Assembly (NCBI RefSeq): GCF_017308015.1
Contig: NZ_JAFKFW010000024.1
Location: 1-64,000, forward strand
Reading direction: 5' to 3'
DNA length: 64,000 bases
From: Allobosea sp.
GTDB lineage: Bacteria; Pseudomonadota; Alphaproteobacteria; Rhizobiales; Beijerinckiaceae
Every line of letters begins with the position of its first letter. Positions within the stretch are counted from its first letter, which is position 1. A model generated the notes under the pieces. It ran no database searches. It saw only the letters and a list, made by a program, of their open reading frames with translations, and was not told the DNA's origin. This document shows, in pieces, positions 17,201-25,041 of this stretch. Position numbers and translations under genes: made by a program.

Positions 17201-19294
17201 TCAAGCCGACAGGGTGCCGGCCGCGCCCCGCGACAGACGCTCCAGCCATCGCAGTAGCGCCTCGCGTTCCAGAGGTTTCGCCAGGCAATCATCCATCCCA
17301 GCGGCAAAAGCAGCGGCACGGTCGGCGGCCGACACATTGGCCGTAACCGCCACCAGAGGCAGCGCGGCGGCACGGCCGAATCGTCTTTCCAACGCACGAA
17401 CGGCGCGGGCGCAATCGAGCCCGGTCATCACCGGCATGCGCACGTCGAGCAAGGCCAGCGCCAGCGGGGGCGCCGCACCGGCAAAGCTGGCCTCGACCCG
17501 CTTCAGGGCCTCACGCCCGTCGCGGACCCAGATCGCCGTGCAGCCGAAGCGCTCCAGCGTGCGCGTGGCGAGCAAGGCGTTGATCTCGTTGTCCTCCGCG
17601 ACCAGAACGGTCAGGCCAGCCCCGGGCTGACGCAGCGGCGCCGCGGCCGACGCCGCCGGCTCACCCGCAGCCGACGGTCCATGCCGGAAGCCGTTGCCCA
17701 ATCGCTCATAGAGCGAGCGGGTTCGCACCGGCTTGATCAGGAAGCCGGAGAAGCCGGCCGCCTGCGGCGACCCGAACTGCCGACGGGCATGAGGCGACAG
17801 CATGATGAGGCAATCGCGAATGCCGACCGCCGCAACAGCGGCGGCCAGTTCCTTTGCCGGCGCATCCCCGAGCGCGTGGTCGATCAACACCGCCGTGACC
17901 GGGTTCTCCCCGACAAGTTTCGCCCGCGCGGCCTCGACCGTGCCGGCAATCGAGACCGATGCGCCGGCCGTACGGATCGTTTCGGCGAGAAAGCGAACGG
18001 CGAAGGGCGCCGGCGAGGCGAGCAGGACGTGTTGCCCCAGCCAATCCGGAATTCGAGCGTCCGGCGCGCCAGCGGCCGCCGCAAGCGGCAGCGTGACGCG
18101 AAAGGTCGCCCCTTCGCCGAGCCGGCTTTCAGCCTCCACCTCGCCTCCCATCAGACGCGCGAGGCGGCGCACGATCGCGAGGCCGAGCCCGGTGCCCGCC
18201 TGCCCGGAGGCAACGCCGGGATCAAGCTGTTCGAACTCGCCGAAAATCGTGTCGAGCCGGTCGGCGGGAATGCCCGGTCCGGTATCGGCGACGGTAATCT
18301 CGAGCCGATCGCCGGCCCGGGCGAGACTCAGGCCCACGCCACCTGCCTCGGTGAACTTCACGGCGTTGCCGACAAGGTTCAGCAGGATCTGGCGCAGACG
18401 GTCGCGATCGCCGACGAGCCTTGCCGGCAGGTCGGGTACGATATGGGCCGCGAGTTCGATGCCCTTGGCTTGCGCGCGCGGCGCCATCAGTTCCGCGACT
18501 GTTTCGACGAGTTGGGCCGGATCGAAGGGCTCTTCGACCAGTTCCAGCTTGCCGGCCTCGACCTTGGCGAAGTCGAGGATGTCATCGACCAGCGCCAACA
18601 ACGCCTCGCCGGAGGTGCGCAGGGCCGCGACATAGGTCGCCTGCTCCGCATCGGGACCGGTATCGGTGAGGAGATCGGCCATGCCGAGGATGCCGTTGAG
18701 CGGCGTGCGGAATTCGTGGCTGACGGTCGCCAGGAAACGCGACTTCGCCTCGTTCGCGGCTTCCGCCCGTGCCCGCGCCTCGACCAGCGCATCCTCGCTC
18801 GCGATGCGCGCGGAGATGTCGCGGCCGACGCGCTGGATCAAGCTGCGGCCGCCGGGGCCGGGCACGGCGGTTTCGATCCAGGAAATCCAGCGTTCGCCCT
18901 CATAGGTCGCGAGACATTCGTCGAAGCTGCGCGCGCCGCCCTCCAGCAGCACGATGGGCCGGCTGGCGAGTTGCGGGAGCAGCATTTCGCTACCGACGAG
19001 ATCCTGCTCCCCGGCCCCGAACAGGGCTGCATAGGCCCGGTTGGCGTAGACGATCCGCGTGCCGTCGCGCCGGACGATGAGGTCGCCCTGGGCCTCGATC
19101 AGGCTGCGATAGCGCTCCTCGCTGTCGGCGAGATTCCAAAGCCGGTCGTTGAGCGCCTCGACATCATGGGCAAGCGCGCCAACCTGATCGCGCAGGCCGC
19201 TGCGCTGACGCAATAGCCACAGAACGGCCCCCCCTGCCGGGAGAAGCAGCGCCGCGAAGGCGAGAGCGAGCCATGACCAGATCGAAGAAGCCAT
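17201..19294 (-). CDS. Hybrid sensor histidine kinase / response regulator
   Basis: A 697-residue membrane-anchored kinase. One transmembrane helix (residues about 7-28) and a short coiled coil lead to a PAS domain (about 60-165). The HisKA domain has phospho-acceptor H193 in VSHEFRTPLNGILG. The ATPase domain shows NLVGNAVKFT, DTGPGIP and GTGLGLAIV. A first receiver-like domain (about 430-535) lacks the N-terminal acidic pair. The C-terminal receiver (about 565-690) is complete, with VLVAEDNEIN, D617 in LLDVRMPVMTG and the conserved lysine in CLAKPLE. No cognate regulator is adjacent, so the input signal and output are unknown. Confidence 0.92.
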   Translation of the reverse strand: MASSIWSWLALAFAALLLPAGGAVLWLLRQRSGLRDQVGALAHDVEALNDRLWNLADSEERYRSLIEAQGDLIVRRDGTRIVYANRAYAALFGAGEQDLVGSEMLLPQLASRPIVLLEGGARSFDECLATYEGERWISWIETAVPGPGGRSLIQRVGRDISARIASEDALVEARARAEAANEAKSRFLATVSHEFRTPLNGILGMADLLTDTGPDAEQATYVAALRTSGEALLALVDDILDFAKVEAGKLELVEEPFDPAQLVETVAELMAPRAQAKGIELAAHIVPDLPARLVGDRDRLRQILLNLVGNAVKFTEAGGVGLSLARAGDRLEITVADTGPGIPADRLDTIFGEFEQLDPGVASGQAGTGLGLAIVRRLARLMGGEVEAESRLGEGATFRVTLPLAAAAGAPDARIPDWLGQHVLLASPAPFAVRFLAETIRTAGASVSIAGTVEAARAKLVGENPVTAVLIDHALGDAPAKELAAAVAAVGIRDCLIMLSPHARRQFGSPQAAGFSGFLIKPVRTRSLYERLGNGFRHGPSAAGEPAASAAAPLRQPGAGLTVLVAEDNEINALLATRTLERFGCTAIWVRDGREALKRVEASFAGAAPPLALALLDVRMPVMTGLDCARAVRALERRFGRAAALPLVAVTANVSAADRAAAFAAGMDDCLAKPLEREALLRWLERLSRGAAGTLSA

Positions 19295-19387
19295 GCCCTT
19301 CGATCTACGCAGACCGCCTTGAAAAAGCCGCCTGCAAAAGCCGCGAATTCGACCGTTTCGATGGCAGGGTCGGTTAACCCAGAACCC

Positions 19388-20926
19388 TCACGCCGCCTGG
19401 ACGAGGTCCTCGCCACGCGCCCGATAGGACAGGGCTTCGGCGAGATGGCGCCGGCCGACCTTCGCTTCGCCATCGAGATCGGCAAGGGTGCGGGCGACCT
19501 TCAACACGCGATGATAAGCGCGCGCCGTCAGCCGCAGCGCTTCGGTCGCATCGCGCAGCAGCGCGAGACCAGCGTTGTCCGGCCGCGCGACCTCCTCGAT
19601 CACGGTGACGGGGCAGGCGGCATTGGTCATGACATGTCCGAGGCCGCGATTCTCGAAACGCGCCGCCTGAATCCGGCGGGCCGAAGCGACGCGGACAGCG
19701 ACCGTCGCCGAGCTCTCGCCAATGGCGGGGCGGATGAGGTCCGCAGCCGTCACCGCCGGCACGTCGATCGCGATATCGATCCGGTCGAGCAGCGGGCCGG
19801 AGACGCGCGCCTGATATTGCGCCATGCAGCGGTCATTCGGCTGGCGGCGGCAGGCGTAGCCAGGTTCGGTCGCACGGCCGCAACGGCAGGGGTTCATCGC
19901 CGCGACGAGCTGGAAGCGTGCGGGATAGACGACGCGGTGATTGGCGCGGGAGATCAGGACGTCGCCGGTCTCCATCGGCTGTCGCAAGGCATCGAGCGCC
20001 TGCGGCTGGAATTCCGGCAGTTCGTCGAGGAAGAGCACGCCATGATGCGCGAGCGAGACCTCGCCCGGCCGCGCCTGCAGGCCACCGCCGACGAGCGCTG
20101 CCATCGAGGCCGAATGATGCGGCGCCCGGAACGGCCGCCGGTCGGTCAGGGCGCCCTCAGCGAGCTTGCCGGCGACGGACAAGACCATCGAGACTTCGAG
20201 GAGCTCGCGGGGCGAAAGCGGCGGCAGGATCGAAGGCAGGCGGCTCGCCAGCATCGACTTGCCTGCCCCGGGCGGGCCGTTCATCAGGAGATTGTGGCCA
20301 CCGGCCGCCGCGATCTCCAGAACGCGCCGCGCGCTTTCCTGACCCTTGACGTCGGCCAGGTCGGGCAATGGGCCAGCCTGGCGCGCTACGGCCGGCTCGG
20401 GCCGGGCCATCACCTGCGTGCCCTTGAAATGGTTGGCGAGCTGGATTAGCGAGCGCGGCGCCAGGATGTCGATATCCGCCGCGGCCCAGGCCGCTTCCGG
20501 CCCGGACGCCGCCGGGCAGATCAGCCCCTGCCCTTTCGCATAGGCCGCGATCGCCGCCGGCAGGACGCCCGCCACCGGTGCGATCGAGCCGTCGAGCGCC
20601 AATTCGCCGAGGACCGCATAGCCGGAAAGAGCATCGGCAGGGATCGCCCCGATCGCGGCCATCACCGCGAGCGCGATCGGCAGGTCGTAATGGCTGCCCT
20701 CCTTGGGCAGATCGGCCGGGGCGAGATTGACTGTGACGCGCTTGGCGGGCAGCGCGAGCCCCGAAGCGAGAAGCGCGGCGCGAACACGCTCGCGGCTTTC
20801 GGCCACGGCCTTGTCGGGGAGGCCGACCAGCACGAAGGCGACGCCGCCCGGCGCGACCTGGACCTGAACGTCGACGGCGCGCGCCTCGATGCCCTCGAAC
20901 GCCACCGTCGCGACCCGCGCCACCAT
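19388..20926 (-). CDS. comM: YifB/ComM family AAA+ ATPase (Mg-chelatase-like)
   Basis: The 512-residue length is that of ComM, the hexameric helicase that promotes branch migration during natural transformation in some bacteria. The N-terminal Lon-protease-like fold has SRERVRAALLASG and VTVNLAPADLPKEGSHYDLP. The AAA+ part has Walker A NGPPGAGKSMLASRLP, Walker B GVLFLDELPEF and the Mg-chelatase C-terminal domain with a CRCGRATEPGYAC cluster. The orthologue is widespread in bacteria with no known competence, so its role here may be general recombination. Confidence 0.94.
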   Translation of the reverse strand: MVARVATVAFEGIEARAVDVQVQVAPGGVAFVLVGLPDKAVAESRERVRAALLASGLALPAKRVTVNLAPADLPKEGSHYDLPIALAVMAAIGAIPADALSGYAVLGELALDGSIAPVAGVLPAAIAAYAKGQGLICPAASGPEAAWAAADIDILAPRSLIQLANHFKGTQVMARPEPAVARQAGPLPDLADVKGQESARRVLEIAAAGGHNLLMNGPPGAGKSMLASRLPSILPPLSPRELLEVSMVLSVAGKLAEGALTDRRPFRAPHHSASMAALVGGGLQARPGEVSLAHHGVLFLDELPEFQPQALDALRQPMETGDVLISRANHRVVYPARFQLVAAMNPCRCGRATEPGYACRRQPNDRCMAQYQARVSGPLLDRIDIAIDVPAVTAADLIRPAIGESSATVAVRVASARRIQAARFENRGLGHVMTNAACPVTVIEEVARPDNAGLALLRDATEALRLTARAYHRVLKVARTLADLDGEAKVGRRHLAEALSYRARGEDLVQAA

Positions 20927-21013
20927 CTCGGCCCCGCTCCCCTACCCCATGGGAAGGCTAGCGAAGCTTTGGTAGCAACGCAAGAACATATAGGGAACCC
21001 AGCAGGGCAAAAG

Positions 21014-21036
21014 AAGGGGAGGCTATGCCTCCCCTT
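21014..21036 (-). terminator. Intrinsic terminator of msrA
   Basis: On the minus strand AAGGGGAGGC-ATA-GCCTCCCCTT forms a perfect 10-bp stem followed by CTTTTG, 4 bases after the msrA stop codon. Confidence 0.8.
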
Positions 21037-21040
21037 TGCA

Positions 21041-21697
21041 TCAGGCCTCGACGCCGAGGCCGATCTGGCAGGCGACTCCGGTGCCGCCCAGGCCGCAATA
21101 GCCAGCCGGGTTCTTCGCCAGGTACTGCTGATGGTAATCCTCGGCGAAATAGAGCGTGGGCGCCTCGCGGATCTCGGTCGTGATCGGGCCGTAGCCGCCG
21201 GCGGCCAGCGCCTTGCCGTACTCGGCGCGCGAGCGCTCGGCGGCTTCCTGCTGCCCGGCGTCAAAGGTGTAGATCGCCGAGCGGTATTGCGTGCCGACAT
21301 CGCCGCCCTGCCTCATGCCCTGAGTCGGGTCGTGGTTCTCCCAGAAGATCTTGAGCAGGTCCTCATAGGTGATCCTGGCAGGGTCGAAGACCACGAGGAC
21401 GACTTCGGTATGCCCGGTCAGGCCGCTGCAAACCTCCTCATAGGTCGGGTTGGGCGTCGCGCCGCCGGCATAGCCGACGGCCGTCACCCAGATGCCCTCG
21501 CCGCTCTGCCAGAATTTGCGCTCCGCACCCCAGAAGCAGCCGAGGCCGAAGACGGCTTTGCGAAGCCCCTCCGGATAGGGGCCGGCCAGGGAGCGGCCGT
21601 TGACGAAATGTGTTTCGGCAGTGGGAATCGCCGCGGCACGGCCGGGAAGCGCCTCGGCGGCAGTCGGAATCTCGGTCTTCTTGCGCAGGGAGAACAT
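21041..21697 (-). CDS. msrA: Peptide methionine (S)-S-oxide reductase
   Basis: It reduces the S epimer of methionine sulfoxide in proteins and free methionine with thioredoxin. ATG 21697, preceded by GGAG, gives 218 residues, close to E. coli MsrA (212). The catalytic cysteine is C54 in GLGCFWGAE, with the family blocks [29 protein letters not shown] and FWENHDPTQ. Two C-terminal cysteines ([13 protein letters not shown]) fit the recycling disulfide relay. The much longer open frame that includes this gene is an artefact of missing stops. A strong terminator follows directly. Confidence 0.96.
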   Translation of the reverse strand: MFSLRKKTEIPTAAEALPGRAAAIPTAETHFVNGRSLAGPYPEGLRKAVFGLGCFWGAERKFWQSGEGIWVTAVGYAGGATPNPTYEEVCSGLTGHTEVVLVVFDPARITYEDLLKIFWENHDPTQGMRQGGDVGTQYRSAIYTFDAGQQEAAERSRAEYGKALAAGGYGPITTEIREAPTLYFAEDYHQQYLAKNPAGYCGLGGTGVACQIGLGVEA

Positions 21698-21780
21698 CGG
21701 TCGCTCCGTTTCGTTCGGGCTCAAAGCCAATGTAGGCGTCGGCGGGCCGTTCGGACAGTGGCTCGAACGCGGGCGTGCCA

Positions 21781-22101
21781 TCACCGACGCGTGACGATGC
21801 CGATGGCCTCGTCCGGGCGCCGCCCCAGCCAGAGCAACATGAAGCCGAGCACAAGCGCAGCCCCGGCCGCCGGGGCACGCAGCACGGTCAGCAGGACCGG
21901 ATCCCAGAGCCAGGGATGGATATTGCGTTCTATCGCCGGCTGGATGAGCTGATAGCGCCCCTGGACGACGGCGATCAGCACCTCGCCGACCGGCGTAAAC
22001 CGCAAGCCGGCATTCGCGATCGACCTGGCACCGTCGATCACCAGCGCGACGAAGCCGGCCGCAACGGACAGATAACCGACAAACCGCAGAAGAAACCGCA
22101 C
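21781..22101 (-). CDS. Small two-helix membrane protein of unknown function
   Basis: Reading from GTG 22101, 7 bases after GGGAG, gives 106 residues. An N-terminal hydrophobic segment ([20 protein letters not shown]) and a C-terminal one ([18 protein letters not shown]) flank a conserved-looking middle part ([20 protein letters not shown] ... [14 protein letters not shown]). I recall similar short proteins in many rhizobia, some labelled after cytochrome b6f subunits without evidence. No function is assigned. It lies 83 bases upstream of msrA, so co-transcription is possible. Confidence 0.7.
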   Translation of the reverse strand: MRFLLRFVGYLSVAAGFVALVIDGARSIANAGLRFTPVGEVLIAVVQGRYQLIQPAIERNIHPWLWDPVLLTVLRAPAAGAALVLGFMLLWLGRRPDEAIGIVTRR

Positions 22102-22290
22102 CACCCTGCTCCCTGTCGCGCTCCATAGCGGCGGGCACGCCGCGCCCGGCCGACCAGGCGGCCAGGACCTCAAGATGTGACCCTGCCGGCTGCGGATCGC
22201 AACCGATCGCGCGCGATTTATCGAGATTGTGCAAAACCCTGCATCTCGGCCCTTGAAAGATGGCGAACCGGCAGTCATAAGCAGCGCGCC

Positions 22291-22380
22291 GGACAGGTGG
22301 CCGAGTGGTTGAAGGCGCACGCCTGGAAAGTGTGTATACGGGGAACCGTATCGCGGGTTCGAATCCCGCCCTGTCCGCCA
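22291..22380 (+). tRNA. tRNA-Ser (anticodon GGA)
   Basis: A 90-base type II tRNA. Acceptor arms GGACAGG and CCTGTCC pair perfectly, the anticodon loop CTGGAAA holds GGA at 22325-22327, a long variable arm (TACGGGGAACCGTA) follows, the T loop is GGTTCGAATCC, and CCA is encoded. It reads TCC and TCT codons. Its 3' end is a usual integration target for tyrosine integrases, and a decayed integrase fragment lies 274 bases downstream. Confidence 0.97.
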
Positions 22381-22653
22381 TTTTTGCGCTTCGCGCCGCC
22401 GCCGCACCGATCCTGCACGCGTATCTTGATCGACAAAGCAGGATATTCGACCGCGCCGCAGCGCACACGCCAATATTCGTGGTCGGTTCCCCAACATTGC
22501 GGATGACGAGGCCCTTCCGGCCCGCGTCGAGGGGCCAGGCGGCTCTCGTGGCAGGAGCTGCGGCGGTGCGGCAGCCTCACGAATCGTGATGCAGAGGCGA
22601 CCGCGCCATCCGAGAGCGAGAGTTTGACCTCAGTCGGGAGCCCTGACATCGCT
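22381..22653. other. Non-coding region after tRNA-Ser
   Basis: No gene-like sequence is supported in these 273 bases. Open frames on the minus strand run through the tRNA and are artefacts. With the next two features it forms a 598-base gene-free stretch that looks like eroded former coding DNA. Confidence 0.5.
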
Positions 22654-22752
22654 TCGCCGTGCAGGCGGATGCTGGAGGACATGACCATCCACCAGTTCGA
22701 CGCATCCATGCGGCGTGGGTATGAGCGTCAGGTCCGCGAGTTCACGCTGTTC
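22654..22752 (+). pseudogene. Decayed N-terminal fragment of a tyrosine recombinase
   Basis: The plus-strand translation reads [15 protein letters not shown] then [18 protein letters not shown]. This matches the pattern SPLRRRMIEDMTIRxF-xxxTQRxYIRxVxxFTxF at the start of a common group of site-specific integrases (SAM-like core-binding domain). The similarity stops after about 33 residues, and no catalytic domain follows. The comparison is from memory of the family, not from a search. It sits 274 bases after tRNA-Ser, which suggests an old integration. Confidence 0.45.
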
Positions 22753-22927
22753 CCCGCTTGCCCCACGATCGGGCGAAGCCCGAGGATCGGCGATGATCCG
22801 CCATCCCCATCTCCACATCATCGCACGCGGAGGCGGCCTCGGCCCCGACGGCTCACCCTGGATGACGAGACATCGCCTTACCGCTGAAGAGCGATCCTCG
22901 GGAGCACCGCTCAGGACGCTATTCAGG

Positions 22928-22960
22928 CGGAGAGGGCCGCTTCTGGCGCGGCCCTCTCCG
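22928..22960. terminator. Hairpin terminator downstream of the isochorismatase-fold gene
   Basis: A perfect 13-bp stem (CGGAGAGGGCCGC / GCGGCCCTCTCCG) with a 7-base loop lies 18 bases past the stop codon of the leftward catabolic operon. The tail is not U-rich in either direction. Confidence 0.65.
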
Positions 22961-22978
22961 TTCATGCTGTGATCTGGC

Positions 22979-23581
22979 TTACTGCTTCAGGCTGGCGATG
23001 ATCTCGGCGCAGTTCGAGATCGTCACCATCGAACCCAGCGAGGCGATCGTGGACTCATGCGCGCCGACGTCGAAGCCCGCGCAGCCGTCAGAGAGGACGA
23101 TGGTCTTGAAGCCGCGCATATGCGAGTCGGAGGCAGTGAAGGACACGCCGCCATTGGTGACGATGCCGCCGAAGATGCAGGTCTTGATGCCGGCGCGCTG
23201 GAGCACGAACTCGAGGCGGCTCATGTAGAAGGCCGAGTAGGTGACCTTGTCGACCGAGAGGTCGGCCGGCTGGAGCTCGTCGATCATCGCATGCCCGCGG
23301 CTGCCCGGCGCGAAGTCGCCCTGCGAGATGAACGGGCGCAGCTTGCGGATATGATCCAGCATCAGCGGCTGACCATTCTTGCCCGGCACGACCGTGAAAT
23401 GCGTCGAGACGATCCAGCCGCCAGCCGCGCGCATGGCGTCGCAGACCGGAACCAGCTTCGCCGGAAGGGCGGCGATTTCTGGAGACCCCAAGCCGTTGCG
23501 CGGATAGGCTCCATCCTTGTCGTAAAAGTCGTTCTGCATGTCCACAAGGACAAGCGCAGTGGTCTTGGGGTCGAATTCCAT
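22979..23581 (-). CDS. Isochorismatase-fold protein lacking the catalytic cysteine
   Basis: A 200-residue protein with the cysteine-hydrolase fold: D14 in ALVLVDMQNDFY and K112 in VDKVTYSAF occupy two places of the Asp-Lys-Cys triad. The third should be Cys in TNxCV, but the sequence reads IVTNGGVSFTA with Gly at 145 (codon GGC). C135, ten residues earlier, is not in the catalytic position. Family members hydrolyse amides such as maleamate, or isochorismate. This protein is therefore an unusual variant or has a non-hydrolytic role. It is the last gene of the operon with the lyase and hydratase, 44 bases downstream. Confidence 0.88.
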   Translation of the reverse strand: MEFDPKTTALVLVDMQNDFYDKDGAYPRNGLGSPEIAALPAKLVPVCDAMRAAGGWIVSTHFTVVPGKNGQPLMLDHIRKLRPFISQGDFAPGSRGHAMIDELQPADLSVDKVTYSAFYMSRLEFVLQRAGIKTCIFGGIVTNGGVSFTASDSHMRGFKTIVLSDGCAGFDVGAHESTIASLGSMVTISNCAEIIASLKQ

Positions 23582-23625
23582 GGTTAGACTCCTGATGGTA
23601 AAGTCGAAAACATGTCTGTCGCGGC

Positions 23626-24528
23626 TCAGCCGCGACCCGCCGGGTCGTATCCGGCTGCCGCATCGAGAAGCCTTGCGGTCCCGAGGCGCTCGTTGAGCTC
23701 GACGAAATCGAGCATCTGCTCGCGGAAGGGCCCGTTTGTCCCATGTGCGAGCAAGCTGCCGTAATAGCGCTCGGCCGTGTGGCAGAGCGCGCGGATAATT
23801 CCACCGGGAAAGATCACCAGCCTGAAGCCGATGCCCTCGAGGTCGGCCGCGGTCATCATCGGCGTCGAGCCGCCCTCGACCATGTTGGCGAGCAGCGGCA
23901 CCGATCCCTCGAAGGCACGCGCGATCTCGCGCATCTGCACGATCGACTGCGGAGCCTCGATGAAGAGGATATCACAGCCCGCCGCGACATAGCGGCGACC
24001 GCGATCGAGCGCGGCGGCAAAGCCCTCCACCGCGATGGCATCGGTGCGTGCGATGACGAGGGTCGAAGCGTTCAGGCGTGCATCGACGGCCGCCCGCACC
24101 TTGCCGACCATCTCATCCACGGCGACGAGGCTCTTGCCGCGGAGGTGGCCGCAGCGCTTCGGCATCTCCTGGTCTTCGAGCTGGATCGCGGCAGCACCGG
24201 CCTTCTCGAAGGCCCGCACCGTGCGTGCCGCATTGAGCGCGTTGCCGAAGCCCGTGTCAGCGTCAACGATGATCGGCAGATCGACCCGCTCGGCGATCTG
24301 CGAGAGCGTCGCCTCGACTTCGCTCATCGTGACGAGCCCGACATCCGGCCGCCCGAGCCGTCCGTAAGCGATGTTCGCTCCCGAAAGATAGAGGGCCTCG
24401 GCGCCGGCACGCGCCGCGACGAGCGCAGTCAACGCATCCGATATCCCGGGAGCCAGCAGGATCCTCCCTTCCTCCAGACGACGTCCGAGTTCGATCTGCC
24501 GACGCCCCGCGCCGCCTTCGTCAAGCAT
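23626..24528 (-). CDS. Isocitrate lyase/PEP mutase-family lyase (dimethylmalate-lyase-like)
   Basis: ATG 24528 overlaps the end of the small hydratase gene by 8 bases and gives 300 residues. The TIM-barrel family motifs are intact: metal-binding IVDADTGFGN (residues 87-96), IQLEDQEMPKRCGHLRGK with catalytic C126, and VIARTDAIAVEGF. The size and KRCGH motif fit methylisocitrate lyase, oxaloacetate decarboxylase and 2,3-dimethylmalate lyase. No citrate synthase-like gene (prpC) is nearby, which speaks against propionate metabolism. Next to an aconitase-type hydratase it probably splits the hydratase product into pyruvate or another 2-oxo acid and a second acid (inference). Confidence 0.87.
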   Translation of the reverse strand: MLDEGGAGRRQIELGRRLEEGRILLAPGISDALTALVAARAGAEALYLSGANIAYGRLGRPDVGLVTMSEVEATLSQIAERVDLPIIVDADTGFGNALNAARTVRAFEKAGAAAIQLEDQEMPKRCGHLRGKSLVAVDEMVGKVRAAVDARLNASTLVIARTDAIAVEGFAAALDRGRRYVAAGCDILFIEAPQSIVQMREIARAFEGSVPLLANMVEGGSTPMMTAADLEGIGFRLVIFPGGIIRALCHTAERYYGSLLAHGTNGPFREQMLDFVELNERLGTARLLDAAAGYDPAGRG

Positions 24529-25039
24529 TCTGGGACTCCTGGCGGGGCTCGCCGAGCCGCGCCTTGACATAGGGAACCAGCCCGCCTGCGCGGGCGATTT
24601 CGAGCAGGTTCGGCGGCACCGGCGCGCAGACACAGCCGCGGCTCCGCGACAGATTGGTCAGACACCCCGTTCGCGGATCCAGGCTGACGCGGTCGCCGGT
24701 CTCGAACAGCTCGACCGCTTCCGCCGATTGCAGCGCCATCAGCCCGTTGTTGAAGGCGTTGCGGTAGAAGATGCCGCCGAAGCTGCGCGCGACGACAGCG
24801 CGGATGCCGAGATGCAGCAGCGCCTGCGCCGCCTGCTCCCGCGATGAACCGATCCCGAAACCGCGGCCGGCGATCACGACATCCCCCGGTTTCACGCTCG
24901 CCGCGAACTCTTCGTCGAGAGCCTCGAGGCAATGTTTGGCGAGCTCCGCCATCGGCGCCTTCATGTAGAGGCCCGGGGCCAGCATGTCGGTATCGACGGA
25001 GTCGCCGAAGCACCTGGCCGTTCCCTCGATCGTATCCAT
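24521..25039 (-). CDS. Aconitase-family hydratase, small (swivel) subunit
   Basis: A 172-residue LeuD-type swivel-domain protein from ATG 25039. Characteristic pieces are CFGDSVDTDMLAPG, AGRGFGIGSSREQAAQAL and FGGIFYRNAFNNGL. It forms the holoenzyme with the large subunit that ends 2 bases upstream. The genuine isopropylmalate dehydratase genes are normally near other leucine genes, none of which occur here, so a catabolic hydratase (for example of dimethylmaleate, maleate or citraconate type) is more likely. The substrate cannot be read from sequence. Confidence 0.88.
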   Translation of the reverse strand: MDTIEGTARCFGDSVDTDMLAPGLYMKAPMAELAKHCLEALDEEFAASVKPGDVVIAGRGFGIGSSREQAAQALLHLGIRAVVARSFGGIFYRNAFNNGLMALQSAEAVELFETGDRVSLDPRTGCLTNLSRSRGCVCAPVPPNLLEIARAGGLVPYVKARLGEPRQESQNA

Positions 25040-25041
25040 CG

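Noticed and set aside
22275-22709. Minus-strand reading frame across tRNA-Ser
   Set aside because: Its translation of the tRNA ([16 protein letters not shown]) is the well-known false protein produced by reading serine tRNA genes antisense.
22715-22972. Plus-strand 85-residue reading frame after tRNA-Ser
   Set aside because: It shows no recognisable family sequence and ends within a terminator hairpin.
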